NCBI GenBank assembly: GCA_965248235.1
Contig: CBDFIU010000004.1
Location: 1,054,001-1,118,000, forward strand
DNA: 64,000 nt
Direction of reading: 5' to 3'
From: UBA6623 sp965248235
Lineage (GTDB): Bacteria; Acidobacteriota; Terriglobia; Bryobacterales; UBA6623
Both the position numbers and the translations under genes were made by a program. Each line of letters opens with the position of its first letter. The stretch's first letter is position 1. The notes beneath the pieces are model-generated. The model saw only the letters and a list, made by a program, of their open reading frames with translations. It was not told the origin of the DNA and did no database searches. Positions 42,043 through 51,506 of this stretch are shown here, piece by piece.

Positions 42043-42150
42043 CCTGCATTTGTCACCAACTGACGGCCGAAGCACATGATAGGCCCGCCATTACTTCGTT
42101 TCGCTTGCTTGCCGTGCTCACCGTACCGTTCAAGTACGCCTCCGTCGCAT
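42043..42150 (+). repeat. Family B palindromic element, left-half copy
   Basis: The stretch cctgcatttgtcaccaactgacgg continues as in the left half of the 26257 copy (gccgtgctcaccgta, caagtacgcctc). The right half is missing and a family A repeat starts directly downstream. Confidence 0.65.
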
Positions 42151-42160
42151 CGGACGAATG

Positions 42161-42261
42161 CTCCTACGCCCCGTCCGGGGCTTGCCATTTTTTGGCGTGG
42201 ACCCCGGGCTTCAGCCCGGGCTGAAGCCCGGGCTACTTTCCCGTCGCCGCTCCGCGGCTGC
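42161..42261 (+). repeat. Interspersed palindromic repeat, family A (variant 1), second copy
   Basis: The order of dyads matches the copy at 5829-5920: cgccccgtccggggctt, ccccgggcttcagcccggg with an extra ctgaagcccgggct, and gccgctccgcggctgca. It abuts the half family B element. Confidence 0.75.
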
Positions 42262-42410
42262 ACGACAGGTGCGGCCTGACTGGGCCATACCGTAACCCAC
42301 CGTGCGCTCGAAGGGGGATTTTCAGAGGAGTCACCCAAGCCTAGCAAGCCCGCCCGCCGGCCTTGACAACGACAATGAGGCGGGTGTATACGCCTTACTG
42401 AGTCGTCCGG

Positions 42411-42615
42411 CGCGTTTACGAATACACGATCGACGATCCCAAGTCTTTCACCGAGCCCTGGTCCGCGGCGATTCCCATGAAGAAGACCGGCCAACCGATG
42501 TTCGAGTACGCTTGTCATGAAGGGAACTACAGTATGGTGCCCATGCTCGAGGGGCGCGCGCGCCACCGACAAGGCCGCCGAAGAGGCCGCGCTCAGGGAA
42601 CGGAAGATTCCGTAA
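42411..42615 (+). pseudogene. C-terminal fragment of the secreted-protein family of 43229-44260
   Basis: The reading RVYEYTIDDPKSFTEPWSAAIPMKK then FEYACHEGNYSMVPML resembles the end of the intact neighbour (NYEVTIEDPEIYTSPWKIAMPLSR and YEYACPEGNTAVELVL). An extra G near 42552 breaks the frame, after which GARATDKAAEEAALRERK continues in the next frame to a TAA at 42613. The upstream two-thirds is missing. It is probably what remains of a tandem duplicate. Confidence 0.7.
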
Positions 42616-42767
42616 CGGACCGCCCTACCGTGAACGCGGAAGTTTTGGATGCCGTCGGGCCGGGGCGCACACTGGAAGTTCACCGAGCAAAACAGAGAGG
42701 CTGGGAGCATTCGCGCGAACTGAATCGGGCGATCGTTTCCGGGAGACAGCCGCAAACAGGAGGAGTT

Positions 42768-43186
42768 ATGATCAGCGCATCCTTGTTTCGTTTGTCTTCA
42801 TCATGATCGCCCTGCTTTTCGTAAACGTCGCAATGACCCAACAGCCCGCCCCCAAGCCGGTTGCCGATATCACGCAGCTCATGCAGGCCATGGTCATTCC
42901 CGCTTCGAATGCTTTGTTCAACGTCGCCAGGCAACCGCCCCAAGACGAGATGGGGTGGACGGCCGTTCGCAACAGCGCCGTGATCTTGGCGGAATCCGGC
43001 AACTTGCTCATGATCGGAAGCCGCGCCAAGGACGCCGTCTGGATGAAGACGTCGTTGGCGATGGTCGATGCCGGCGCGGCCGCGCTCAAGGCCGCCGAAG
43101 CCAAGGACGTCGACGGCATCACCGAAGCCGGCAACCAAATCATCGACTCTTGCGAAGTGTGCCACGAGACCCATTGGATTCGCTAA
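42768..43186 (+). CDS. Monohaem cytochrome c, paralog of 36231-36716
   Basis: The mature part ITQLMQAMVIPASNALFNVARQPPQDEMGWTAV to the terminal CEVCHETHWIR has one CxxCH and the same helix pattern as the lipoprotein cytochrome at 36231. GGAGGAG precedes an ATG at 42768, but the frame from it breaks after a few codons. The signal region (ILVSFVFIMIALLFVNVAMTQQ) is in the frame of the ATG at 42803. Adding one A after the 42768 ATG would give MNQRILVSFVFIMIALLF, a perfect signal peptide. So a one-base loss is likely, or the start is 42803 with a short signal. Confidence 0.72.
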
Positions 43187-43228
43187 AGTTGTTTCGCGGA
43201 GAAGATTGCCGAACCCCGACCAAGAACA

Positions 43229-44260
43229 ATGCACAACAGGATGCGCCATCGATCTCCCGTTTCCATCCGGCTCGTCGTCAGCCTGATCGCAGTCGCTTTA
43301 TTTGCACCTGCTCCCGCCTCCGCCCAAACCGCGCCGGCGGCGGACCAAGCGTGGACTCACCCGCGCACCCCCTGGGGCGATCCCGACCTGCAATCCATCT
43401 GGACGAACGAAACCATCACCCCTTTTGAACGGCCCGTTGAAAGCCGGGGGAAACGGTTCTTGACAGAAGAGGAAGCAGCGGAAATCGAAGGGCGGATCGC
43501 TCAACGGCGCGCCGCCGGAGACGGCAAGTCCGCTCCGGGCAGCGTCGGCGCGTACAACCAGATTTGGCTCGACGCAGGCACGCGATTTCTCTCTACTCGC
43601 CAGACCTCGCTGGTCGTTGATCCGCCCGACGGCCGCGTCCCGACAAGACCGTCCGCGGAAGCGAAACGGGATTACGACAAGGCGCATGCGAAAGATTCCT
43701 ACGACTACATGAGCGTGTGGGATCGTTGCATCACGCGCGGGGTGCCGGGCTCGATCTTCCCGGCCGGGTACAACAACGCTTATCACATTCTGCAGATCCC
43801 CGGTTATGTCGTCATTGTTTACGAGATGATCCACGATACGCGCGTCATTCCGCTCGACGGGCGTCCGCATGTCAGCCCGAAAATCCGTCTTTGGATGGGC
43901 GATTCGCGGGGTCGCTGGGAAGCCGATACGTTGGTAATCGAAACGACGAATTTTACCAACAAGGGCTGGATCGCGTCCAACTCCGCCTCCCGCCGCATCA
44001 AGGGCATCCCACAGACCGAGGCCTTGCATGTGGTCGAGCGCTTCAGCCGCGTCAATGCCGACACGATCAACTACGAGGTCACGATCGAGGATCCCGAGAT
44101 TTATACGAGCCCGTGGAAAATCGCGATGCCGCTAAGTCGCAGCCCGGACTATCGGATGTACGAGTACGCCTGCCCTGAGGGCAACACGGCGGTCGAGCTC
44201 GTTCTCGGCGGAGCGCGGGCCGAAGAGAAAGCCGCCCGGCAAGCGGCCAAGAGTCGCTAA
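43229..44260 (+). CDS. Secreted protein of unknown function, common acidobacterial family
   Basis: This 343-residue protein has a signal peptide (VSLIAVALFAPAPASAQ). WTHPRTPWGDPDLQSIWTNET is the first conserved block of a large family frequent in Acidobacteriota. Others are WDRCITRGVPGSIFPAGYNNAYHILQIPGYVVIVYEMIHDTRVIPLDGRPH, WMGDSRGRWEADTLVIETTNFTNKGW and ERFSRVNADTINYEVTIEDPEIY. The function is not known; members often lie near TonB receptors and cytochromes, as here. A decayed second copy lies upstream (42411-42615). Confidence 0.75.
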   Translation: MHNRMRHRSPVSIRLVVSLIAVALFAPAPASAQTAPAADQAWTHPRTPWGDPDLQSIWTNETITPFERPVESRGKRFLTEEEAAEIEGRIAQRRAAGDGKSAPGSVGAYNQIWLDAGTRFLSTRQTSLVVDPPDGRVPTRPSAEAKRDYDKAHAKDSYDYMSVWDRCITRGVPGSIFPAGYNNAYHILQIPGYVVIVYEMIHDTRVIPLDGRPHVSPKIRLWMGDSRGRWEADTLVIETTNFTNKGWIASNSASRRIKGIPQTEALHVVERFSRVNADTINYEVTIEDPEIYTSPWKIAMPLSRSPDYRMYEYACPEGNTAVELVLGGARAEEKAARQAAKSR

Positions 44261-44314
44261 GCCGTCTCGCCACGGACCGCCCTTACAGCGAACAATAGCT
44301 CCCAGCCTGACCCC

Positions 44315-46118
44315 GTGCGCGTCGCCAATCACCCCAACAGCAAGCTGTGGTCGCTCGTCACCGCGGCGGCAATCTTGCTCCACCTACTGCTCGCCTTGGG
44401 CATTGCGTGGCAAGACGTCGGCCTCCACTACGACGAAGCGATTTATCAACACGGCGCCGTCCACATGCTGCACTCGGAGGGCAAGCCGAGGTTCGCCCAT
44501 TACGAACCGGGCGGGTGGATCGAAGTCGCGGGGCGCTGGTGGCCCGTGATGATCATGCCCTACATCGGGGCCGGCCGTTATTTCTTGCTGCTTCCCGTCT
44601 TTGCCTTGTGGGGGGCCGATCCGTTCGTCGCGAGAGTCTTCGCGGCTCTGCTGAGCGCTTTCGGGATTTGGGCCCTCGCGCGATTGCTGCGAGAGCAAAT
44701 CCACCCCGCGGTGGGGGCATTCACGGCGCTTGCCCTCGCGGTTCATCCCTCGTTCCTGTTCCATACGGTTCTGGACCAAAGCAACATCGCGGTTTGGACA
44801 GCATCTCTCGGCGCGCTTGCGCTTTCAATCAATGCCTATTTGAAGTCCCCCGGGACGGGACGGGCCTGCTTGGTCGGGCTGGTGGCGGGGATAGCGGTGT
44901 GGAACCGGCTCAATTTCACTTGGCTGCTCTTGTCGGCGGGGATTGCCGCCGTGCTGGTGCTTCGCCGTTCGGTTTGGATTCCCCGGCGGCAACGAGCTCT
45001 AATCGTTCTCGGCCACCCGCTCATAGGAGATTTGGGGAGTCCAACCCTGGCCTCCCTGCGGGTCTATCTGCGCGATGAGGTCGCCCGAAATGAGGGCAAA
45101 TCGGTGCGCTCGCTGCCGGGGGCCTGATCGGCTGTTTCCCGGTAGTCGTGTATGAGTTACTGTCTCGCGGAGGAACCCTGGCTTTCGTTCAGCAGGCGCG
45201 CCTCGACTTGAATCCGGCCACACTGTTTCGAGCACGGATGCCGATGCTGCTCGACACGGTCTTGTGCGACCGCCAATGTCTCGCCGTTTGGGACGGCCCG
45301 GCAACGACGCCGCTTTGGCTCTCGGCCGTCCTCGGCGCGGGCGTGCTGTTTGGGCTTGTCGCGGCGTTGCTCGGAAGAGACGAGACGCCCGCGGCGCTCC
45401 AGCACCGTCTCGCGGCCCTGTTTTGCCTGACCTTCGCGGCCATCATGACGTTCTCGCAATTGCCCGTCGCGCACCACCACCTGGTTACTCTATTGCCGGC
45501 GGCGGCGGTCGTTGTCGTCTTGGCGTTGGGCCGGCTGACGACTCGCTATCGAGCAGGCAAGGTTGTCGCCGGCGCTTTCGCGATCGTCTACTTTGGCGCG
45601 GCGATGTTTTGGAGCGTGGCGCTGATTCGCGGGCTTGAACGGACCGGCGGAACCGACTCCTGGTCCGATGCGATCTATTTCGTAAGCGATTACCTCGAAA
45701 CCCATAAGCACGGCCGCGAAGTGAAGATCCTCGATTGGGGCTTGCACAACAACCTATTCGTTCTTCCAACGGTGAAATCAAGGCCGCGGAGTTATTCTGG
45801 GCGGCCGACGCCGAAAATGCCGCCCTCGGGAAACCTTGGCCCGAGCAGTTCCAAGTCGGGGATCTTTATCTAACGAACGCGGCAGGCAAGCGACACTTCC
45901 CTAAAGCGACCGCGGGTTTTGAGCGCGCCTTGGCCAAATCGGGCTTTTCCTTCCAAAGGGCTCAATTTCGCGCGCGAACCGGCACCCCGTACGCCGAGTT
46001 GATTTCGCTCTTGCCCAGCGATGCGGCCCGGTCAAGCCCGTACTTGCTCCCACAACCCGAAGACGCCGCGGCCGATCGAATTGAAGTAGGCGAAATCAAG
46101 CGGCCAGTCAACAAGTGA
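44315..46118 (+). pseudogene. GT39-like membrane glycosyltransferase, frameshifted
   Basis: The first part starts at GTG 44315 with a membrane helix (WSLVTAAAILLHLLLALGIAW), then DVGLHYDEAIYQHGAV, in which the acidic loop fits GT39/ArnT-type enzymes (catalytic D/E after the first helix). Several helices follow. The frame is lost before 45127. A second block with more helices (FPVVVYELLSRGGTLAFVQ and HHHLVTLLPAAAVVVVLALG) runs in another frame to about 45770. There one missing base (gttcttccaac) shifts again to KAAELFWAADAENAALGK through 46118. At least two lesions are present. Such enzymes transfer sugars from lipid carriers. Confidence 0.7.
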
Positions 46119-46169
46119 TCGCCAACGGACGTCTTCGCGAACAGCGGCATCAACTGTGTTACGCTCGCC

Positions 46170-48593
46170 TTGACCTCTGATTTTTGCGTGAGAAATCCCG
46201 ACACCACATTCCACGACAACCCCGGCTTCAAAGCATTCTTCTTCGCTTGGGCCACCGTCGCGATGCCGGTCCTCGCCTACGGGCAAGCCGACGACTTTTT
46301 CGAAAAACAAGTCCGCCCCATCCTGGCGAACAATTGCTACCCCTGCCATGGCCCCTCGGCCGGCGAGGGGCAGGCCGGCCTACGGCTTGACTCGCTCGCG
46401 GGCATGTTGCGCGGCGGACGTTCCGGCCCCGCGGTGGTACCCGGCGAACCCAATCGCAGCCTTTTCATCCACGCGGTTAACCACGACACCTTTGTGCAGA
46501 TGCCGCCGAAGAAAAAGCTCCCCAGAGCCGAGATCGCGGCGCTGACTCGATGGGTCAAAGCCGGCGCGCGGTGGCCCGGCTCAGCGCTTTCGCTACAACC
46601 GGATCCGGCGCGCGCGGCACCTCGCGAAAAACCGGGCTACAGCCAAGCCCAAATCGACCACTGGGCCTTTCAGCCCGTCCGCGAGCCCACGCTTCCGAAA
46701 GCAGCTGGCTCGAAACAGCCCCGCTCGCCCATCGACCGCTTTTTGCTTGCCGCTCTCGACGCCAAGGGCCTCACGCCCGCCGACCCGGCCGATAAGCGTA
46801 CGCTCATCCGGCGCGCCACGATCGATCTGCACGGCCTCCCCCCCACGCCCGCCCAAGTCGACGCCTTTGTGGCCGACGAATCACGCGACGCATTCACGAA
46901 AATCGTCACTCGCTTGCTCGCCTCACCGCGCTACGGCGAACGCTGGGGACGCCACTGGCTCGACGTCGCCCGTTACGCCGACAGCAACGGCATGGACGAC
47001 AACATCGTCCACGGCGACGCCTGGCGCTACCGCGATTACGTCATTCAAGCTTTCAACGACGACAAGCCTTACGACCGCTTCGTGCGTGAACAACTTGCCG
47101 GCGACCTGATGACCGACTGGGGCGACGACAATCGCGCCGAATCGCTGATCGCAACCGGCTTCCTGATGCTCGGTCCGAAGATGGTCGGCGAGGACGACGC
47201 CGTCAAACAAAAGCTCGACTTTGCCGACGAACAGTTAGCGACCACCGTCCGCGCCTTCATGGGATTGACGATCGACTGCGCCCGCTGTCACGACCATAAG
47301 TTCGATCCCATCCCGACCGAAAACTACTACTCGCTGCTGGGCATTTTCACGAGCACGAAAACCGTGCTGACGTATCGTGTGACGTCCAAGCTCAATGCTG
47401 TCGCTCTCTACAGCGAAAGCGACGAACGGCGTCTCAGCGAGATCGAGGACAAGTACGACTTTCACGACGATTTCGTGACCAATTCGAACCTGGCCACAAT
47501 TCCTCAAGAAGTTTTCGACGAACATGAGGAAGCGATCCGAATCGCCAAGCAGGAATACGAATGCATTCCCAAGGCCATGGCCGTCGGAGAAGGTGAAATC
47601 GCCGACCTGCCGGTGATGATTCGCGGAAGTCACCTCACGCCGGGCGCACCCGCGCCGCGCGGTTTCCCCGCTATTCTTGGAGGCCGCGAGCGCTCCATCG
47701 CGCCCAACCGCAGCGGCCGCCTCGAACTCGCCCGGTGGCTCTCGCGCCCCGACCACCCGCTCACCGCCCGCGTCATGGTCAACCGCATCTGGAAGGGACA
47801 CTTCGGCGAAGGCATCGTGCGCACGACCGACAATTTCGGTCTCTTGGGAGACCGTCCCGATAACCCGGCGCTGCTCGATTGGTTGGCCGCCCGATTTGTC
47901 GAAAGCGGTTGGTCGGTCAAGGCCGTGCATAGGCTGATCATGCTCTCCGACGCCTATCGGATGAGCAGCCGACCGAACGCCGCCCATGCCGTCATCGACC
48001 CCGAAAACCGGCTGCTGTGGAGAATGCACCGCCGTCGCATGGAAGCCGAAGTCGTCCGCGATTCGCTGCTGGCCGTGGCGGGAAACTTGGACGACCGTCG
48101 CGGCGGCAGGGCCATGCCGCACGACAACTTCGTAAACCTCAACGGCGACGGCAAGTCGCGCGATCCGGCGCTCTATGCCTCGAACCGCCGCGGCGTCTAC
48201 CTGCCCGTGCTTCGGAGCGCGCTCTACGAAGTGTTTGAGACCTTCGATTTCGCCAACCCTTCCACGATTCAGGGCAGACGCCAGACCACCACCGTCGCCC
48301 CGCAAGCCCTGTTCATGATGAACAGCAAGTTGATGGAGCAGGCGTCGCGGTCGCTGGCCGAACGAATCGTCCGCGAAAACGAGCGCAATGTCGATCGCCT
48401 CCGGGCGGCCTATCGGCTGGTTCATCTGCGGCCGCCCGATCGCGATGAATCAAAGCGCGCCATGGGTTTCCTAAAACGCTACGAGCAGGCGGTTGGGGCG
48501 ACCGAGGGCGAGTCCGCCACGGAGCGGCCGTCAGCCTGGCAGGCGCTCTGCCGCGTGCTGCTGTCGTCCAATGAGTTTGTCTACGTGATGTGA
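46170..48593 (+). CDS. PSD1 planctomycete-type cytochrome c with DUF1549/DUF1553 domains
   Basis: This is an 807-residue secreted protein. PILANNCYPCHGPSAGEGQAGLRLDS is the PSCyt1-type N-terminal haem domain, and PIDRFLLAALDAKGLTPADPADKRTLIRRATIDLHGLPPTPAQVDAFV the DUF1549 domain. DCARCHDHKFDPIPTENYYSLLGIF is a second CxxCH. The C-terminal DUF1553 block has RLELARWLSRPDHPLTARVMVNRIWKGHFGEGIVRTTDNFGLLGDRP. These proteins pair with DUF1501 proteins, as they do here, and are thought to act in polysaccharide breakdown at the cell surface. The start is uncertain: TTG at 46170 or GTG at 46188. The stop overlaps the region of the next start. Confidence 0.93.
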   Translation: MTSDFCVRNPDTTFHDNPGFKAFFFAWATVAMPVLAYGQADDFFEKQVRPILANNCYPCHGPSAGEGQAGLRLDSLAGMLRGGRSGPAVVPGEPNRSLFIHAVNHDTFVQMPPKKKLPRAEIAALTRWVKAGARWPGSALSLQPDPARAAPREKPGYSQAQIDHWAFQPVREPTLPKAAGSKQPRSPIDRFLLAALDAKGLTPADPADKRTLIRRATIDLHGLPPTPAQVDAFVADESRDAFTKIVTRLLASPRYGERWGRHWLDVARYADSNGMDDNIVHGDAWRYRDYVIQAFNDDKPYDRFVREQLAGDLMTDWGDDNRAESLIATGFLMLGPKMVGEDDAVKQKLDFADEQLATTVRAFMGLTIDCARCHDHKFDPIPTENYYSLLGIFTSTKTVLTYRVTSKLNAVALYSESDERRLSEIEDKYDFHDDFVTNSNLATIPQEVFDEHEEAIRIAKQEYECIPKAMAVGEGEIADLPVMIRGSHLTPGAPAPRGFPAILGGRERSIAPNRSGRLELARWLSRPDHPLTARVMVNRIWKGHFGEGIVRTTDNFGLLGDRPDNPALLDWLAARFVESGWSVKAVHRLIMLSDAYRMSSRPNAAHAVIDPENRLLWRMHRRRMEAEVVRDSLLAVAGNLDDRRGGRAMPHDNFVNLNGDGKSRDPALYASNRRGVYLPVLRSALYEVFETFDFANPSTIQGRRQTTTVAPQALFMMNSKLMEQASRSLAERIVRENERNVDRLRAAYRLVHLRPPDRDESKRAMGFLKRYEQAVGATEGESATERPSAWQALCRVLLSSNEFVYVM

Positions 48594-48607
48594 GCCGGTG
48601 GAGTAGA

Positions 48608-50017
48608 ATGAGGCCAAATCCGATGGCGCGGTCTTCACGCAGAGAATTCCTCGATCAAATGGGCGCGGGTTTCGGCTCCGTGGCGCTTTCTGCCCTGTTG
48701 GCCGAGGAAGCCTTGGCCGCCTCGGGAAATCCGCTTGCCCCGCGCGCGTCTCATTTCGCCCCGCGCGCCAAGCGGGTCATCATGCTTTTTATGTTCGGGG
48801 GGCCGTCGCACCTCGATACCTTCGACCCCAAGCCGCAACTTGGTCGAGACAACGGCAAGCCCTTGCCCTTTGACCAACCCCGCGTGGTCTCATTTCCCCG
48901 GCGTAGCGGCAACTTGATCGGTTCGCCCTTTGAGTTCAAACAGCACGGCGAGAGCGGCGCTTGGGTCAGCGAAGTCTTCCCCCATCTGGCCGGCAAGGTG
49001 GACGAGATGTGCATCATCCGCTCGATGCATTGTTCGAACCCCCGGCACGGCGGAGCTGTTCTCGAGTGGCACACCGGAAGCGATACGTTCATTCGGCCGG
49101 CGATGGGCTCCTGGCTCACCTACGGGCTCGGGTCGGAGAATCAAGATCTCCCCGGCTACATCACCATGGGCCAAGCCTTGGCCGAAGGCGGCGCCAATAA
49201 CTTCAGCTCCGCTTTCTTGCCGGCCGCTCACCAGGGAACGCCGCTCGGCTACGGGAACACCAAAGCCAAGGACGCCAAGTTCCCCTTCATTGGCAGTGAA
49301 AAAAATCGCGCCGATCTCCAACGCCTTGAGTTGGACATGCTCGGCGACCTGTCGCGACACCACACCGAGCGCGTGGGTTATGAAAGCGAGTTGGAAAGCC
49401 GTATCGCCACATTTGAGTTGGCGTTTCGCATGCAAGCCGAGGCTCCGCGGGTCATGGATATCAGCGGGGAAACTCCCGCGACCCGCCGCCTTTACGGATT
49501 AGACGACGAGGCCACCGAGGACTTCGGCCGGCAATGCCTCTTGGCGCGCCGGTTCTGCGAGCGCGGCGTACGCTTCGTGCAATGCAACAGCAACGGATGG
49601 GATCACCATCTCAAGCTGAAGGAAAACATAGCGAAGAAGTCCGGCGAAATCGACAAGCCCATCGCCGGCCTACTCACCGACTTGAAAAGCCGCGGCCTGC
49701 TCGATGAAACTCTCGTCATCTGGGGAGGCGAGTTCGGCCGCACGCCCACGGCGGAAAACACCGACGGCCGCGATCACAACCCGCACGGCTTCACGATGTG
49801 GCTTGCCGGCGGCGGAATCAAACCCGGCTTAACCTACGGCCGTACCGACGAGTACGGCTATTACAGCGTCGAGGATAAAGTCCACTTCCACGATCTGCAC
49901 GCGACCATTCTGCACCTAATGGGCCTCGACCACAAGAAACTCACCTATCGCCACGCCGGCCGCGACTTCCGTCTGACCGACGTCCACGGCGAAGTGGTCC
50001 ACCGATTGCTTGCCTAG
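48608..50017 (+). CDS. DUF1501 Tat-exported protein (sulfatase-like fold)
   Basis: This is a 469-residue protein partnered with the PSD1 protein. SSRREFLDQMGAGFGSVALSALLAEEALA is a twin-arginine signal. RVIMLFMFGGPSHLDTFDPKPQL is the DUF1501 start, RSMHCSNPRHGGAVLEWHTG is conserved, and VIWGGEFGRTPTAENTDGRDHNPHGFTMWLAGGGIKPG is the C-terminal signature. The fold resembles the alkaline phosphatase/sulfatase superfamily. The ATG at 48608 follows GGTGGAG. A GTG at 48590 is also in frame. The two genes are adjacent with nearly no gap and are presumably co-transcribed. Confidence 0.93.
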   Translation: MRPNPMARSSRREFLDQMGAGFGSVALSALLAEEALAASGNPLAPRASHFAPRAKRVIMLFMFGGPSHLDTFDPKPQLGRDNGKPLPFDQPRVVSFPRRSGNLIGSPFEFKQHGESGAWVSEVFPHLAGKVDEMCIIRSMHCSNPRHGGAVLEWHTGSDTFIRPAMGSWLTYGLGSENQDLPGYITMGQALAEGGANNFSSAFLPAAHQGTPLGYGNTKAKDAKFPFIGSEKNRADLQRLELDMLGDLSRHHTERVGYESELESRIATFELAFRMQAEAPRVMDISGETPATRRLYGLDDEATEDFGRQCLLARRFCERGVRFVQCNSNGWDHHLKLKENIAKKSGEIDKPIAGLLTDLKSRGLLDETLVIWGGEFGRTPTAENTDGRDHNPHGFTMWLAGGGIKPGLTYGRTDEYGYYSVEDKVHFHDLHATILHLMGLDHKKLTYRHAGRDFRLTDVHGEVVHRLLA

Positions 50018-50271
50018 ATACCGCGCCCGCGATTCTTGTGAAGTCGGGAGGGCACACACATCCCAACACGGATACCGAGCCCGGAACGAAAGCGACGGGC
50101 CAAGGGCCGGAAATCACAATAAGCCCCGGACCGGGCGTAGCAAGCGTTTGCTCGATCCAAGCCCGGCCAATTCGAATCAAAACGTCTGCTACGATAAGGG
50201 TCGGCCGGTGCCGCAAGTCACTTGTACCACGGGACTTCCGGCCCGATTTCCAGGTCCTCAAACGGCGTCAG
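50018..50271. other. Intergenic gap before larC
   Basis: About 250 bp without a gene. The larC frame is open through most of it, but the translated sequence lacks family similarity. No clear promoter was identified. Confidence 0.45.
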
Positions 50272-51459
50272 ATGAAAGTTTGCTACCTCGATTGCTTCTC
50301 GGGCGTAAGTGGCGACATGTTGCTCGGCGCGCTGGTCGATGTCGGTGTGGACGGCGAGGCCCTGAAGGACGAAATCGCCAAACTCGGCCTCGACGGGGTC
50401 GACGTGCGCTTCGAGCCCTGCCGCCGCGCGGCGATCGGCGGGACCAACGCCATCGTCGATGTAGCCCACGATCATCATCACCGCTCGCTGAGCCGCATCG
50501 AGGAAATCATCGCCGCGAGCAGCCTCGATGAGGGCACCAAAGACCGCAGTCGCCGCGTCTTCCGGCGCCTGGGCGAAGTCGAGGCCGCCATCCACCAAGT
50601 GCCTGTCGAGAAGATTCACTTTCACGAGGTAGGCGCGCTCGATTCGATCGCCGACATCGTGGGAGCCTGTGCCGGCTTTCGTTTGCTCGGCGTCGAGAAG
50701 ATCTACTGTTCACCGCTCAACGTCGGCGGCGGAACGGTCAAGGCCGCCCACGGTGTGATGCCGGTTCCGGCCCCGGCCACGGCGGCGCTGCTCACCAACG
50801 TCCCGACTTATTCCGACGGCCCGGCGGTCGAGTTGACCACCCCGACCGGCGCGGCGATCGTGACGGAGCTGGCCGAGGAATTCGGTCCCATGCCGGCGAT
50901 GACCAGCGAGAGTGTCGGCTACGGGGCCGGTGATCGCGATTTCAAGGAACGCGCGAATCTGCTGCGCATCACGGTGGGCGAAAACAGCGCGGCGTCCGAG
51001 GCCGTTCAAGTCCACGTGATCGAGGCCAATGTCGACGACATGACTCCGCAGCTTGCCGGCTATGTCCGCGAGCGCCTCCTCGACGCCGACGCCCTGGACG
51101 TAACGCTGACGCCCGTCTTCATGAAGAAGGATCGCCCCGGGTTCATGATCTCGGTCTTGAGCGCTCCCGAGGACCGTGAAAAGCTCAGCGAAATGCTGTT
51201 CGCCGAAACCACGACGCTGGGCATTCGCAGCTACCCCGCCGAGCGCCGCGTCCTCGAGCGCCGCTGGGAAGATGTCGAGACGAAATACGGCTCGGTTCGC
51301 GTGAAAATCGCCTCACAGAACGGGACCGTCCGCAACGTCACGCCCGAATACGAAGACTGCAAGCAAGTCGCCCTCGAAAAGGGCGTCCCGCTCAAGGACG
51401 TCCTGCAGCAGGCCGGCTACGAATATTGGCGAAGCAAGAGTGAAAGCGCCGACGATTAA
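50272..51459 (+). CDS. larC: Nickel insertion protein LarC (nickel-pincer cofactor biosynthesis)
   Basis: LarC inserts nickel into the pyridinium-bis-thiocarboxylate precursor to make the nickel-pincer nucleotide used by LarA lactate racemase and related enzymes. The 395-residue protein begins MKVCYLDCFSGVSGDMLLGALVDVGVD, the hallmark N-terminus. DVAHDHHHRSLSRIEEII is the His-rich metal segment, IHFHEVGALDSIADIVGACAGF is conserved, and VIEANVDDMTPQLAGYV begins the second (LarC2) part, fused in one frame here. larB, larE and larA are not in the window. The ATG at 50272 gives the standard N-terminus. Confidence 0.93.
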   Translation: MKVCYLDCFSGVSGDMLLGALVDVGVDGEALKDEIAKLGLDGVDVRFEPCRRAAIGGTNAIVDVAHDHHHRSLSRIEEIIAASSLDEGTKDRSRRVFRRLGEVEAAIHQVPVEKIHFHEVGALDSIADIVGACAGFRLLGVEKIYCSPLNVGGGTVKAAHGVMPVPAPATAALLTNVPTYSDGPAVELTTPTGAAIVTELAEEFGPMPAMTSESVGYGAGDRDFKERANLLRITVGENSAASEAVQVHVIEANVDDMTPQLAGYVRERLLDADALDVTLTPVFMKKDRPGFMISVLSAPEDREKLSEMLFAETTTLGIRSYPAERRVLERRWEDVETKYGSVRVKIASQNGTVRNVTPEYEDCKQVALEKGVPLKDVLQQAGYEYWRSKSESADD

Positions 51460-51506
51460 TTTCGTCCCGTGAACAGGCGACCCGCCGAACGCCCCAACCA
51501 ACGCGA

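Noticed and set aside
47235..48425. 396-codon frame antisense to the PSD1 gene
   Set aside because: The translation is rich in Arg/Val/Gly without domain motifs, a shadow of the strong sense gene.
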